Below, piece after piece: positions 54,255 through 64,000 of a stretch of 64,000 nucleotides of DNA. The notes below the pieces were generated by a model. That model was not told the origin of the DNA, ran no database searches, and was given only the letters and a program-made list of their open reading frames with translations. A program made the position numbers and the translations under genes. The stretch is from Muricea muricata (lineage: Eukaryota > Cnidaria > Anthozoa > Malacalcyonacea > Plexauridae), in the NCBI GenBank assembly GCA_963855995.1, contig OY979730.1, positions 682,501 through 746,500 of the forward strand, in the 5' to 3' direction. Numbering within the stretch: the first letter of the stretch is position 1; every line of letters starts with the position of its first letter.

Positions 54255-54554
54255 TCAAATACAACCACAAAGATAGTCAGCCAAGCATTTACGTTCCTTG
54301 GCTTTCTTTAGTCCAGCAAAAACCATTTTTGTTCCAGGTACCATTTTTTTGGGATTCTCTAGAAATTCATTCAGAGTGCCTCTACTCCATATAATGCCAC
54401 TGTCTTTCATTGCGCCAGTATATGAGTACCCAGGACTCTGAGCAGCAGGACGACCACAGATACCAAATAGATTAGGGCCCTGTTTGTGTTTACCGCCTTT
54501 ACCAGTGGTATGGCATTGTGCACCTTTTTGAACGAATAACTTCTTTCCTTTAGC
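54255..54554 (-). pseudogene. Cytochrome c copy fused to the upstream frame
   Basis: The last 99 residues of the open frame 54878-54255 are clearly cytochrome c: [43 protein letters not shown] and [12 protein letters not shown]. The haem motif CxxCH has become GxxCH (TGT to GGT by one base). The second Cys, the axial His and the axial Met remain. There is no intron and no own start codon: the frame enters from the lysozyme-like sequence. Cytochrome c normally shuttles electrons in the mitochondrial intermembrane space. The most likely reading is a processed retrocopy that landed in another gene. An expressed chimera with single-thioether haem, as in euglenozoans, is the exciting but less likely alternative. 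Confidence 0.8.
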
Positions 54555-55129
54555 GCAGCAGCGGTATTTGCGAGCTAAAACATAGACCATGAACTTTCCA
54601 ACACCAGTGACGACTGGAATGATTCGACTGACACCGCGCTTGTAGTATCGTGTCGAGTAAACTGCCTGCCAGTGGTACTGCTTTGCAGGAGGGATGGGAA
54701 CCCTAACGATCAACATCTTCAATCTTGCCGCTAGTCCGGAGTACAATGGTTTACGCAAGTCTTCGAAGCTCACCGTCGGCCAGTCAATGCCGAATTCACT
54801 CTTGATCTTTGCGAAATGCTGCTTCAAGCCAGGATACGTGGACACGTTTTGCGTCTCATTGAAGTTTCTTTCGTCCACCCGCCAAATTCCACCGTTGGAG
54901 CCATTCTGATAGGCTTTCGCATCTTGACCGTAATGAGTTTCAACAAACGCAACCGGTCAATCAGTTCGTTGGTAGCTCCGAGAGCTGATTCAACTTTTTT
55001 GATGACATAATGAACAACAATGGAACCGTTTGCGCCGGGAGTATACATTTCTGAGGAAGAGTAATGCGCAGAAATGTATCCCACTTCAATGACCAGCATT
55101 AAGAGAACACTTTTCAAAAAGAAGTCCAT
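54555..55129 (-). pseudogene. Frameshifted lysozyme-like secreted protein
   Basis: It starts at 55129 with a signal peptide (MDFFLKSVLLMLVIEVGYIS). The first frame is readable to about 54940, then the coding similarity shifts frame. The continuing frame shows [46 protein letters not shown] and AARL. A Glu followed by a Gly-Ile-Trp-x-Val-Asp segment recalls the catalytic-Glu and GLMQ-type motifs of lytic transglycosylase or lysozyme folds. I recall similar secreted proteins from cnidarians, but cannot name the family with certainty. No introns are visible. The frameshift falls just before the presumed catalytic Glu and would destroy the product unless it is an assembly error. The end of the second frame runs without a stop into the cytochrome c copy. 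Confidence 0.6.
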
Positions 55130-56028
55130 TTTATTTTGTTTGGGATGCTTAACCGACTGGTGTCCGAAGCTTTGAAGGCTTTAATGTGCTCAACTAAACT
55201 TGCGCAGTATAATTTTGCATACGAAGAAGTTCCGGAATGGACTTGCAAAGCTCATAAAAGTAAACAATACGAGACAAATTTTTAGCCACGAGCTTTGACA
55301 ATAAGAAGACGTCTTCCCCTTCTTGCGGATCTGACGTGTTTCCAACTGCGATGTGCCATATATTCGTTACCAGGGCCCAAAGAAACAATAATCTATCACC
55401 TCCTGCGCCCTCCTAGTTCACAGTTCTCGTTTTTGGAACGACAACCAAATTGAAATAACTGTATAAAATTCGTCTTGATTTACATAAATTGCTCTGAAAT
55501 TATCAGTTGTGTTGTCAATTTTATTTTCATTTGTGTAAATTTTAAGTGTTGCTTTATACAAAATACACCCTACAAATGTTCTGTTAGAAATGTAAAAAAG
55601 TTTTCATAAAAGTAATGTCAACCTTTTTAAGACCCACCGTTGTAAAAATTTATGACCGGGGGGAGGGATTGTAAGATCTCACGCATGAGAAACTGTCAAC
55701 CTTGGCATCTATGAATTGCAGCAATTAGACTCAATTAGAATCGACAATTTCAGTTAATTAGAATAAAAAAATAGCAACAATTTGAAGCATTTTTTGTTGG
55801 TGTTTTTGGATGAATTTTCCGTTGTTTTATTTATGGTTCCCGCGCTACGGTTATTTTATGTAGAGCTTCATGTTACGGCTATATCAGGCTATATTACCAT
55901 TATCCGTCGGAAGTTCCCGTAACCAGTCGTAGGTGTTTAATATATGCCAGAAATATATTTATATTTCGAAACAAATTGTGAAATGCTTTAAAGAACCCTT
56001 TGAATTTGTAAGAAAACGTAGACCAATC
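55130..56028. other. Region between the divergent chimera and the F-BAR gene
   Basis: It should hold both promoters. A 64-codon minus-strand frame at 55194-55388 has no recognisable similarity. No TATA box or repeat stands out. Confidence 0.5.
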
Positions 56029-59000
56029 ATGACAAAAACCCGTTTTGTGGACTGTTTTTGGGTAAGTAGTTTGTTTACCGTCATTACTCGTGTACGGAGC
56101 GCATTAATGCTTAGCATGAGTATTATATATACTTTAAGGAGGCCTAGGCATGTATTAATTGCTTGGCACTGCTGTGTAAGGAAGTAACAAACACGCTAGA
56201 TGCTTTAATCGGTAATGGATCGACCAAACTTGACGTTGATAAGTCAATCTACCAGTATGCTTACTGCACTGGTTTTATAAATGTGATATCTCCATAGAAA
56301 TGTCTCCAGGCTGCAACCGAGAATATCGAAAACGAATTATGCTGCGTGTATACTAGTTTGTTTATATTATTTATTTCCTGGCCAGACTTATCTATCGTCA
56401 GTGATTCAACATGTTTTAGACATATGCTAAATCTTAACATTCAATGTTAACAAATAGGCATGAAAAGCCCTGGAGGTTATTTAGAAAACGAAGCTGTTTA
56501 TTTATTTTCACTTAATCGACTGTGCATGCCTTACGGAGTGTTCATAAATTGACCACTTTTGGTTTTGATTAAAATTGAACAGGAAGACCTTCTTCGTCGA
56601 AATGCCAACTTGCTCAAAACTTTCTAGTTTACTCATTTCAAGATAATCAATATAACCTGACAACAACCTTGATTACATGAGCAAGATCTTTGATTAACAT
56701 CTCACAAATCACAACCACATACCATTATGCTTGCCATAATAAACTTTAATCATTTGGAAATACTGCAGACTGTGTACTTCTCTTGTATAGGGCAGTGAAT
56801 TTAATAGTACTGCTGGGTTCGACACATTGTGTAAGCGGTTGAGAGATGGCAAGCAAATGTGTATCGACTATGAAGACTTCATAAAACAAAGGTGCATATT
56901 TAAGTTTGTACACATTATATATAATGAATATATTAGATCGCTAAATATTTAATGGCCTTGTAAATGACACGAACTGTTGTGTTGTAGAGCCGAGGCGGAG
57001 GAAAGATATGGCAGATCCTTGCTAAAAATTGCTAAAGTTGGGGAAAATTGTGCAGAAATTGGGTGAGGAAGAGTGATATATGTTCAAAAATGGCTGTTGG
57101 AAAAAACAGGCGGACTTGCCTTATTCCTGTCAGGAAATTCTTCCACTTTGCCCCGAGATTATTTTTGAACATTTGCCTAAAACCAAGTTTACAACTAATG
57201 CATAAAGAATGGACATATCTTTCGAGTTTTCTTGATAGACAAGTTTTGAGACTGCTGTAAGGTTTTAAAGAAATTAATTGGAATTATCATAGGGTAGTTT
57301 GTGATCATGGTAATCTTATTGCTATCTCATTCAGTTACCCAGAAAACCAATAATTTTATTCAAACCTTTAAATTTTAGTTTGATCTCTTCATTTTAGCTC
57401 ACTCAAACAATCATGGGACATTTTAAGACAAGGTATTTACCAACCGATGATCCTGGCATGGACACATCTTCTTGACTGAATTCATTTGTTTCGTAATGTT
57501 ATTTTTAACAATTTATAGAAACTGAGAATATTGGCCGTGCACATGTAGAGTTTGGTCAACAATTGATGGAACAAGTTGAAAAGAGTGCGCGTGAATTTAG
57601 AGAGGAACAAAAGCACAAACGAAAAGTGGTAAAGTTTTGTTATCTGAAAACATTACAACCACACAGCAAGCAGCAATCTTTCATGAATCATACAAGTGCA
57701 TATCATACACATCACAAAATTCATGGAACAGTTGAGAAAAATTCATCATCAAGTGATCAAACATAGGTTCCATGGAATGTAACCCACACCTTTGAGATGT
57801 CGGTGCAATGCTCCGATGACAAAGCTATGAAAGTCGAAGAAAGAGTGAAGATAAATTTGAAAGTTTAAAGCCCCCCCCCCATCCCAGCTGACAAAAGCAA
57901 GCAACCTTAAGCCAACATGACGAATTTTTCTCAACTTTTCCTGCCTTGATTTTGACATGTCTATGGCAAGCTGCACTTTACTAATTTTGTGCTACTGTAA
58001 AAACACATGGAAACAAACTAGGGAACATTGTTTATGCCACCAAATGTTTCTTAATTTATTTGGAAACATTTTTGCTTTCTGTGAAGTGAATTTTGTCTCA
58101 GCAACAATATTGGGGGGGGGGGGGGTGTGAAGGTATATAGTAGTTAAAAAATATTTTCTGCTGCGATTCCTTAAGGTTGAAGAAAAGGTTAAAAAAGCTC
58201 AAAAAGACAAAAAGACATGTTTTGACAACAATTTAAAGGTACTGGACTATCCTTAAAAATTTGCCATTTCTATACAGTACATACTTGTATGCTATATACA
58301 TATTATATATGCTAGGCAAAAAGGAATTATGAACAAAAATGTAAAGATCATGACACATGTGAAGAAACTTTAAAGAAATCTGTTTCAATACAGGGAAAAG
58401 ACGAGGAAAAGGTAAGAGGGTAAAAATATAGGCAATTAACTCTTTATGCTGTCTTTCAGAAATTCAAAGTTGATAAAAAAGGGCACAAGAGCAGAGAGTG
58501 GAAAAACAAATTGATATTATTTTATATATTTATGATAGCTACGTCAAAGACTTCTGAGAGCAAAAACAGGAGTAGAGAATACAGGCAAGTGAAGTAATTT
58601 CTGAAGGGTGAATGTGTCAGTCTTAATTTCGAAAGCATTGCCTTCTGTTATTACTTTCTGCAAGTTAAGGTTTGAGCTCTGACAAGAGGCTAACTACATA
58701 TTGTAATATGGCTGTTCGATCAAGAATAGTTTAGTGCAACAATGTAGCTTTGTTAATATGTATATTTAAATTTCAGTAGAATATTTTCTTATGATAATAT
58801 ATTTTCATTCTTAGATACAAACTATCAAGCTACCGTGAATCAACTGGAAGAGTCACGAAAAGAATGGGAGAAAGAAATGGCTAGCTGTTGTAATGTAAGT
58901 CAATGTATTATGTCCTAAAAAGGAGACTACATGAAATGGTGCAGAGATTGACAATTAGACAATAACAGCTGGTCTAGTCTACTTTAAGTGAAACTGCACT

Positions 59001-60401
59001 AACCAATCACACATTAAAGAACAAAAATAGAAAACCACTCAAAATGACATGTTACGCATCTGTCTAGTAATAAGCATTTAAAAATGCAATAAATTAACTA
59101 TTATCATAAGCTGTAACTCAGCCTTTACACAAATTTTATAAAACTTTGCAAAATCTTTTCTTTGCATCAATATCTGATATGTTTATAACATTTTAACATT
59201 ATATTTATCCATCTATTATTAGATTTTCCAAGAACAAGAAGCAGAAAGGATTGCATTTCTAAGAAACAGTATGTGGACATACACAAACCTTGGCTCGACA
59301 AATTGTGTCAAAGTTGACAATGTAGGTCCAGAATAGAGATATAAAGATTATATTTTTTTCTCACACAACACATCCTGTATAATAGCCATAAATTGATTTA
59401 TTTTTGGGACACTATGCTTTTCTGAATTTTATTCAGAAACATTGTTTCAAACATGATCCAGAAATGTGAGAGTGATTACAATGAATCCATTTTGATAAAA
59501 CTGTCGTTTATTTTTATAGCATTATGAGGAAGTTAGGAAAATATTGGAACATTGTGATATAGATTCTGATATTCATTTGTTCGTAAGCTCAAAGCAAACA
59601 GGAGGCGAACGGCCAGGTATGATCTATGTCCATTATTCTATGCATGAGTTATTACGTTAAGTCACTTTTACAACTGGAACAAATGATAGACTAGCTTGAG
59701 TGCTTAACTCCACTTATAGTGTGGCCAACTTAAATATAAACATGATGAAGTTGTTGTATCTCAAATGCAAATTAAAAAGAGATAAATCTGTCAGTCTATT
59801 TTTGTTTTGTATCTATCATATCATTAAGCTAAACGTGTTTAATTAAAGATATGGAATAAACATTTTGCTTCAGTTTCAATAAAGTTCTACTTTGTCTTAG
59901 AAGAGCATTTGTCTTGTTTTCCTCTGCAGCTGAGATTTTATACGAGAATTACTACACAGCACAAAACAATCAGAAAACAGGTCTACCTTCACAGCAGTGG
60001 ACAAACCAACCCGTGGGATTGGGTAGTTTACCACCCACACCCGCACCCGCACCAGTTTCTAACAAGCCAAAGAACAGTAAGTGATAGCACCTTTTTATGA
60101 GGGTAATGCAGTAGCAAAACTCGTAATAACTTGGTATATATTTTCACTTGTAGACTATGATTATGATGATGATCCAACCTATTCCACCGTTAACGAAATC
60201 CAGAAAAGGGTGCCGCAAAAAACAGCTGCCAAAATGGTCAAAGCTGAATTTGATTACACTGCACAAGGTGCTGAAGAATTATCATTTCGTGAAGGTGATA
60301 TCATTAAAGTGATCCGCGAGGAGGACGACACATGGTGGTGTGGGGAGTTTCGTGGACGAACAGGGATGTTCCCAAGAGACTTTGTGTCATTGGCAAAGTA
60401 G
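56029..60401 (+). CDS. PSTPIP1-like: PSTPIP-like F-BAR and SH3 adaptor
   Basis: Thirteen exons: 56029-56061, 56791-56891, 56988-57062, 57398-57432, 57519-57628, 58176-58238, 58316-58411, 58539-58584, 58815-58894, 59223-59321, 59520-59616, 59930-60076 and 60154-60401. They give 409 residues, against about 416 for vertebrate PSTPIP1. The F-BAR domain (about 1-265) begins MTKTRFVDCFWGSEF and includes RLRDGKQMCIDYEDFIKQR, AEERYGRSL and the helix FQEQEAERIAFLRN. ILYENYY follows, as in PSTPIP proteins, then a proline-rich linker and DPTYSTV. The SH3 domain (about 353-409) has AEFDYTAQ, DDTWWCGEF and GMFPRDFV. Family role: dimeric F-BAR binds curved membrane and the SH3 recruits actin regulators; PSTPIPs also bind PEST phosphatases. 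The intron after exon 8 starts GC, not GT. An AATAAA lies at 60811. Confidence 0.95.
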
Positions 60402-62058
60402 GACAAGCAAAAGATGCATTTTTATCACATAATTATGTAATAATTTGAAATTATCAATAGATACAAGAAGGGAGGATGGCCCATTCCCAATAATGATTGA
60501 TGAAGACCTATTCATTGGTATTCAAGATTAGCAGTAGCTGCAGAAGTGCTTAGGTCATAACAATTATCTCTATACACAAGCATAACAGTCTATTTATTTT
60601 ATTGCATACTTGTATCACCTTTGAGTAAAAACTGTAGATATCGAATGAACTAGAGGCATGTTTGCAACCGAAGTATTCTGCTTAGTGCCTCACTGTTTGT
60701 ACAAAGGCTTATGACCAAAATATGATTTGTTGCTGGAATCAAACTTTACTTTAACCTGTTAAAGCACATGACTTTTCCTGACAATTGTCCTGTGTCAAAC
60801 AGACAGGACCAATAAAATCTGCAGAGCACACTGTAACTTTATGGAATATGATCACCTGAATGACCTCTACATTATTACGTCTAATGAATGTAAATTATTT
60901 TGCGTTGTATTACATTTCATAAAAAATATTGCATTAGATAATTTAAATGGCTTGAGTAGTTCTAGCCTGCATACAGATGTAATATTGTTATTGTATCTGT
61001 TTAAATAGAGGTTAAATTGCACGAATTAATATGAAATTCACTTTCTCCTCGACTGAAAACTTACTATTGGACTGTTTACTATAGTTTACAGTATTATTTT
61101 GATTGCATTTAACATTGAATTAATAGTTTAAAAAACTTCATAGTACCTTACAATATGGCATTGCTAATATTGGATTTAAAATCACATTACTAAATGTGGG
61201 GGTTAGTAGTAGAGTTGAGTTCAAAATTAGCAATGATCTGCACATTTCTCGTATTATATTATGACTGATCTACTAACATATAGTGTATATGCATACTGTA
61301 GATATTAAAACAACGAGTCAATAATCACATATAATTAATGCTGTTATTACTTATGTTGTAGTGATGTTGTTTTATATACATTACTCCGAAGTAGACCCAC
61401 CAGTGGTACGATTCCCATTCATACTGTCTTTCAACAAGTTGAAACAAGCTAGTCAATTTCATCAAGTTGCAACAATTAGACTGGTTACAACTTGAAAAAC
61501 AACCCAGCCTGTGCAAAACAAGTTGTGACAATGGAAATTGCAACAAGTGTGTTGACAACCTGCAACAGACTTACCATTAACAAGCTGTAACACATCCTGA
61601 TATTGGCTTGTTGATAACCGCTTAACTAGTCTGATGCAAGAAGTAAGGTGGTAACAGACTTTTTGCAACTTACAAGGTGGAAGCTAAGGCCCACACAAAC
61701 AGGACATGATTTACCAACACATTGTGATTTTCAGTTTTGAAAAGCAAATAAAACAATCAACAGAAATTTTTCCTGCAAGATATGTATACCAAATACATGT
61801 AGCTTACATTGCCCATATACCTCTGAAGATTGGACAAACACGGAAAGGGTTACAGTTAAAGGATGTTGAAATTGGAAATAAAAAATAAAGATTGTCTTGC
61901 AAAATTGCGTTCGGTCTGTGTGGACCTTAAATTACTTGAACATGTACTCTATTGCCCAAAACCCTCTATCCCTTTATAAAAGTCAGACAATGTGTGAAAG
62001 CCTAGCAGTAGACAAGAAATTTTGCCACACTGGAGAATGTCTTATGTCTTTTACATGC
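60402..62058. other. Convergent 3' region between the F-BAR gene and MAGOH
   Basis: It holds the two 3' UTRs, an AATAAA for the F-BAR gene at 60811-60816, and the ACAAGTTG-type repeat at 61430-61690. No further gene is recognised. Confidence 0.65.
61430..61690. repeat. Degenerate ACAAGTTG-type repeat
   Basis: Many short, partly inverted words such as CAACAAGTTGAAACAAGCT, AGTTGCAACA, AACAAGTTGTGACAA, GCAACAAGTGTGTTGACAAC and TAACAAGCTGTAAC. It resembles the repeat at 16960-17240 and may be a dispersed foldback family. Confidence 0.5.
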
Positions 62059-63741
62059 TCAGATTGGTTTGATCTTAAAATGAAGGCCAATAAGAGAAAA
62101 GACAAGGCACTTTAAATCTTGGACTAAATAGTACAAACATCTCAGGCCATCTGCATCACTAAAACAAGAAAAGAGAACCTTTGTCCAGGATTTCAAGAGT
62201 TTTTGCATGTTTGGCAAAATTTGGAAAAAAGTGACACTGAAATAGTTATCCTTGTCTAAATTTGTTAACCAACCCCTTTGCTTTATTTGCATCAGAATGC
62301 TCAGACAACTTTAGTTTCTGATAAAAATTTGTGCCTATAATACCCTGATAATATATTTTTTCAAACACTTACTTGCACTGGTTCACATCAACCAATGATC
62401 CAATCTTTGATGTTGTAAAAGCAATATGTAAACCATCCATGACAATTTCCAACTCCTAGGAAACAATGATACATCAGAGTTTGTACATTTTTATGTCTGC
62501 TCATAGCAAAATTAAGGGAGTTAAATCATTAATGATGTTATGCTTTTTTAGTTTTTAAATCACGCTGTTGTTTAACGAAACAAATTTGTAAGGCATTCAC
62601 TGAAACATATAAGCAGAAAAATTTTCCCAGAAACTAAGAATTAAAGGATTTTCTAAATATCATAATTCTAGCTACTTCCAAGACCTCAAGACATGTATTT
62701 AGCACATTACAATTACTGGGGGGAAATTTTTTCAACTTTACAGTCATTTGTGTTAAGTTTAGAGAGGTGTTGAAACATATATCAAATTTCCGAAATTCAC
62801 CCAGATAGATTAGCAGAAACAATAGGTCAAAAAAAGATCCATCACCCACCCACAGAGAAATTCCATCTAAAAAGAAAGGGGGGGGGGGGGGGGGGTTTAA
62901 AGAGTGCCTTATATATGTAAAGGATGTCCAGAGAGGAAGAGGGGGTGTTATTGTTAATTTCCTCGGTGGGTGAGGGAAGGGGGTTGTTGAGTTATTGATC
63001 TTTTCTGCAACAGCCCTATCATTGGTAAAACTTCTTTGGTTTTAAGTGGTCTCAAAAGATGCAAAAATACTAGGAATGGCAAGGAAATTATACCTGTCTT
63101 CCAACTCTGTCAGGTTGGGGCCATAATGAATCATCTTCCTTTAATATCTATGTGAAAACAAAATTTGTTTGTGCAAAAATCTAGATGGTTACAGCTGTTA
63201 AACAAGAGTTATCTGAAAGGCATCTCAAAAGTTTGTTCACTTCTAAACTACACACCTCACTGTCCTCAATAATTCGTTTCAACTCATCCATTACACTTTT
63301 TGAAACAAAAGCCTAAAAATAATTGTAAGTGCAGATGCACAAAACAGTTACCAAATGTTTATCATGAGAGAAAATCAAGACACAGAAACAACAAAGTATG
63401 TGGCAAAAACAATGAAAATTAGAGTTTTGAGGCTCTCTCTGCCTGCTATAGATCGTAGCTTTTATGCTTACCTCTTTCCTAATCATAGTATCATTTTTGT
63501 AGTTTGAATTGTTCGCATATCTCAGTTTACCTGACAACAATTGAACAATATGACAAAATCTTAACAAGAAAATATCAAAATTTCCACGAATAAATAGCAA
63601 TAAAGAGAGAAAAAACAAGCTTAACTACAGCCCTGAAACATATTCTTTCAACTCACCATCTGGTCTGAATTCAAACTCCAAGAATTCATGGCCAAATTTG
63701 CCTTTATGCCCAACATAATAACGAACATAAAAATCCGCCAT
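62059..63741 (-). CDS. MAGOH: MAGOH (mago nashi), exon-junction complex subunit
   Basis: Six exons: 63741-63657, 63530-63472, 63312-63256, 63147-63094, 62455-62373 and 62158-62059. They give 145 residues (human MAGOH has 146). Near-identity to the animal family is evident along the whole length: [81 protein letters not shown] and [25 protein letters not shown] pairs with Y14 (RBM8A), locks eIF4A3 onto spliced mRNA and acts in splicing, export, localisation and nonsense-mediated decay. The start codon lies where the family begins, with MAD before FYVRYYVG. One small difference is NQCNDADGL where human has NQSKDPEGL. The gene ends convergently with the PSTPIP-like gene. Confidence 0.98.
62878..62895. 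repeat. 18-base G homopolymer in MAGOH intron 4
   Basis: An uninterrupted run of G between exons 4 and 5 of MAGOH. It is the longest of about a dozen G or C runs of 9-18 bases in the window. Confidence 0.9.
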
Positions 63742-64000
63742 TTTGTATCACCGCGTGCTTTGGATGCCTTCGATGTATTCGTTACCAGACTTCAAGGTTA
63801 TGGCCGCGCGTAAAATCTCCAGTGAAAATTTCAAACTTTTATCGTTCTATCTTTTTATTTTACAAATTGTCCGTTTTTAAAGTTCTGTAATTTCCCTAAC
63901 TAGACCTTGATAAACACATTGTGAAAGTGGGAAACGAATTTAAAGCTAAATTTCTAATTCCTTAGTGACATTTTACGCTGCTTTCTTTGTAAGTTTCTTT
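63742..64000 (-). promoter_or_regulatory. Presumed MAGOH promoter region
   Basis: The sequence upstream of the MAGOH start includes a CG-bearing stretch (GGCCGCGCG near 63803-63811). No TATA box is evident. It is assigned by position. Confidence 0.3.

Overview
The window is animal nuclear DNA: about 37% G+C by eye, with intron-rich genes, GT-AG junctions (one GC-AG), LINE remnants and many foldback transposons. Gene content and repeat style suggest an early-branching metazoan, most likely an anthozoan cnidarian (sea anemone or coral). That placement is inference. No tRNA, rRNA, CRISPR or prokaryote-type operon was seen. I built the gene models by hand from splice junctions, codon phase and protein similarity; the six models called complete have coding lengths divisible by three.

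Layout. 1-6966: a minus-strand gene in eight exons for a 519-residue single-pass membrane protein (paralog A). 6967-15189: an intergenic or 5'-intron region with a minisatellite and several foldback elements. 15195-20516: a plus-strand gene in seven exons for a 530-residue CUB-domain membrane protein (paralog B), with a roughly 300-bp ATACC satellite in intron 1. 23802-33746: a minus-strand SLC6 amino-acid transporter in ten exons, closest to the B0AT (SLC6A18/19/20) group. 33747-51376: gene-poor DNA rich in transposons, including a LINE interrupted by a foldback element that itself carries another, plus one candidate exon of paralog C. 51377-53313: the two 3' exons of paralog C. 54255-55129: a frameshifted lysozyme-like secreted-protein gene (minus) running into a cytochrome c copy that lacks one haem-binding Cys. 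56029-60401: a PSTPIP-type F-BAR/SH3 gene (plus, 13 exons). 62059-63741: MAGOH (minus, six exons), convergent with the F-BAR gene.

The most interesting theme is the A/B/C trio. Their extracellular parts differ, but each has one transmembrane helix followed by a PPxY motif that runs across a phase-1 intron into Val-Met, giving PPxYxxVM. Further proline/tyrosine motifs lie in the last exon. PPxY motifs are ligands of WW domains, for example in NEDD4-type ubiquitin ligases. The trio therefore looks like a local receptor family with a conserved trafficking tail and exchanged heads. MAGOH (exon-junction complex), the PSTPIP-like protein (membrane-cytoskeleton adaptor) and the SLC6 transporter are ordinary conserved animal genes with no evident functional link to the trio.
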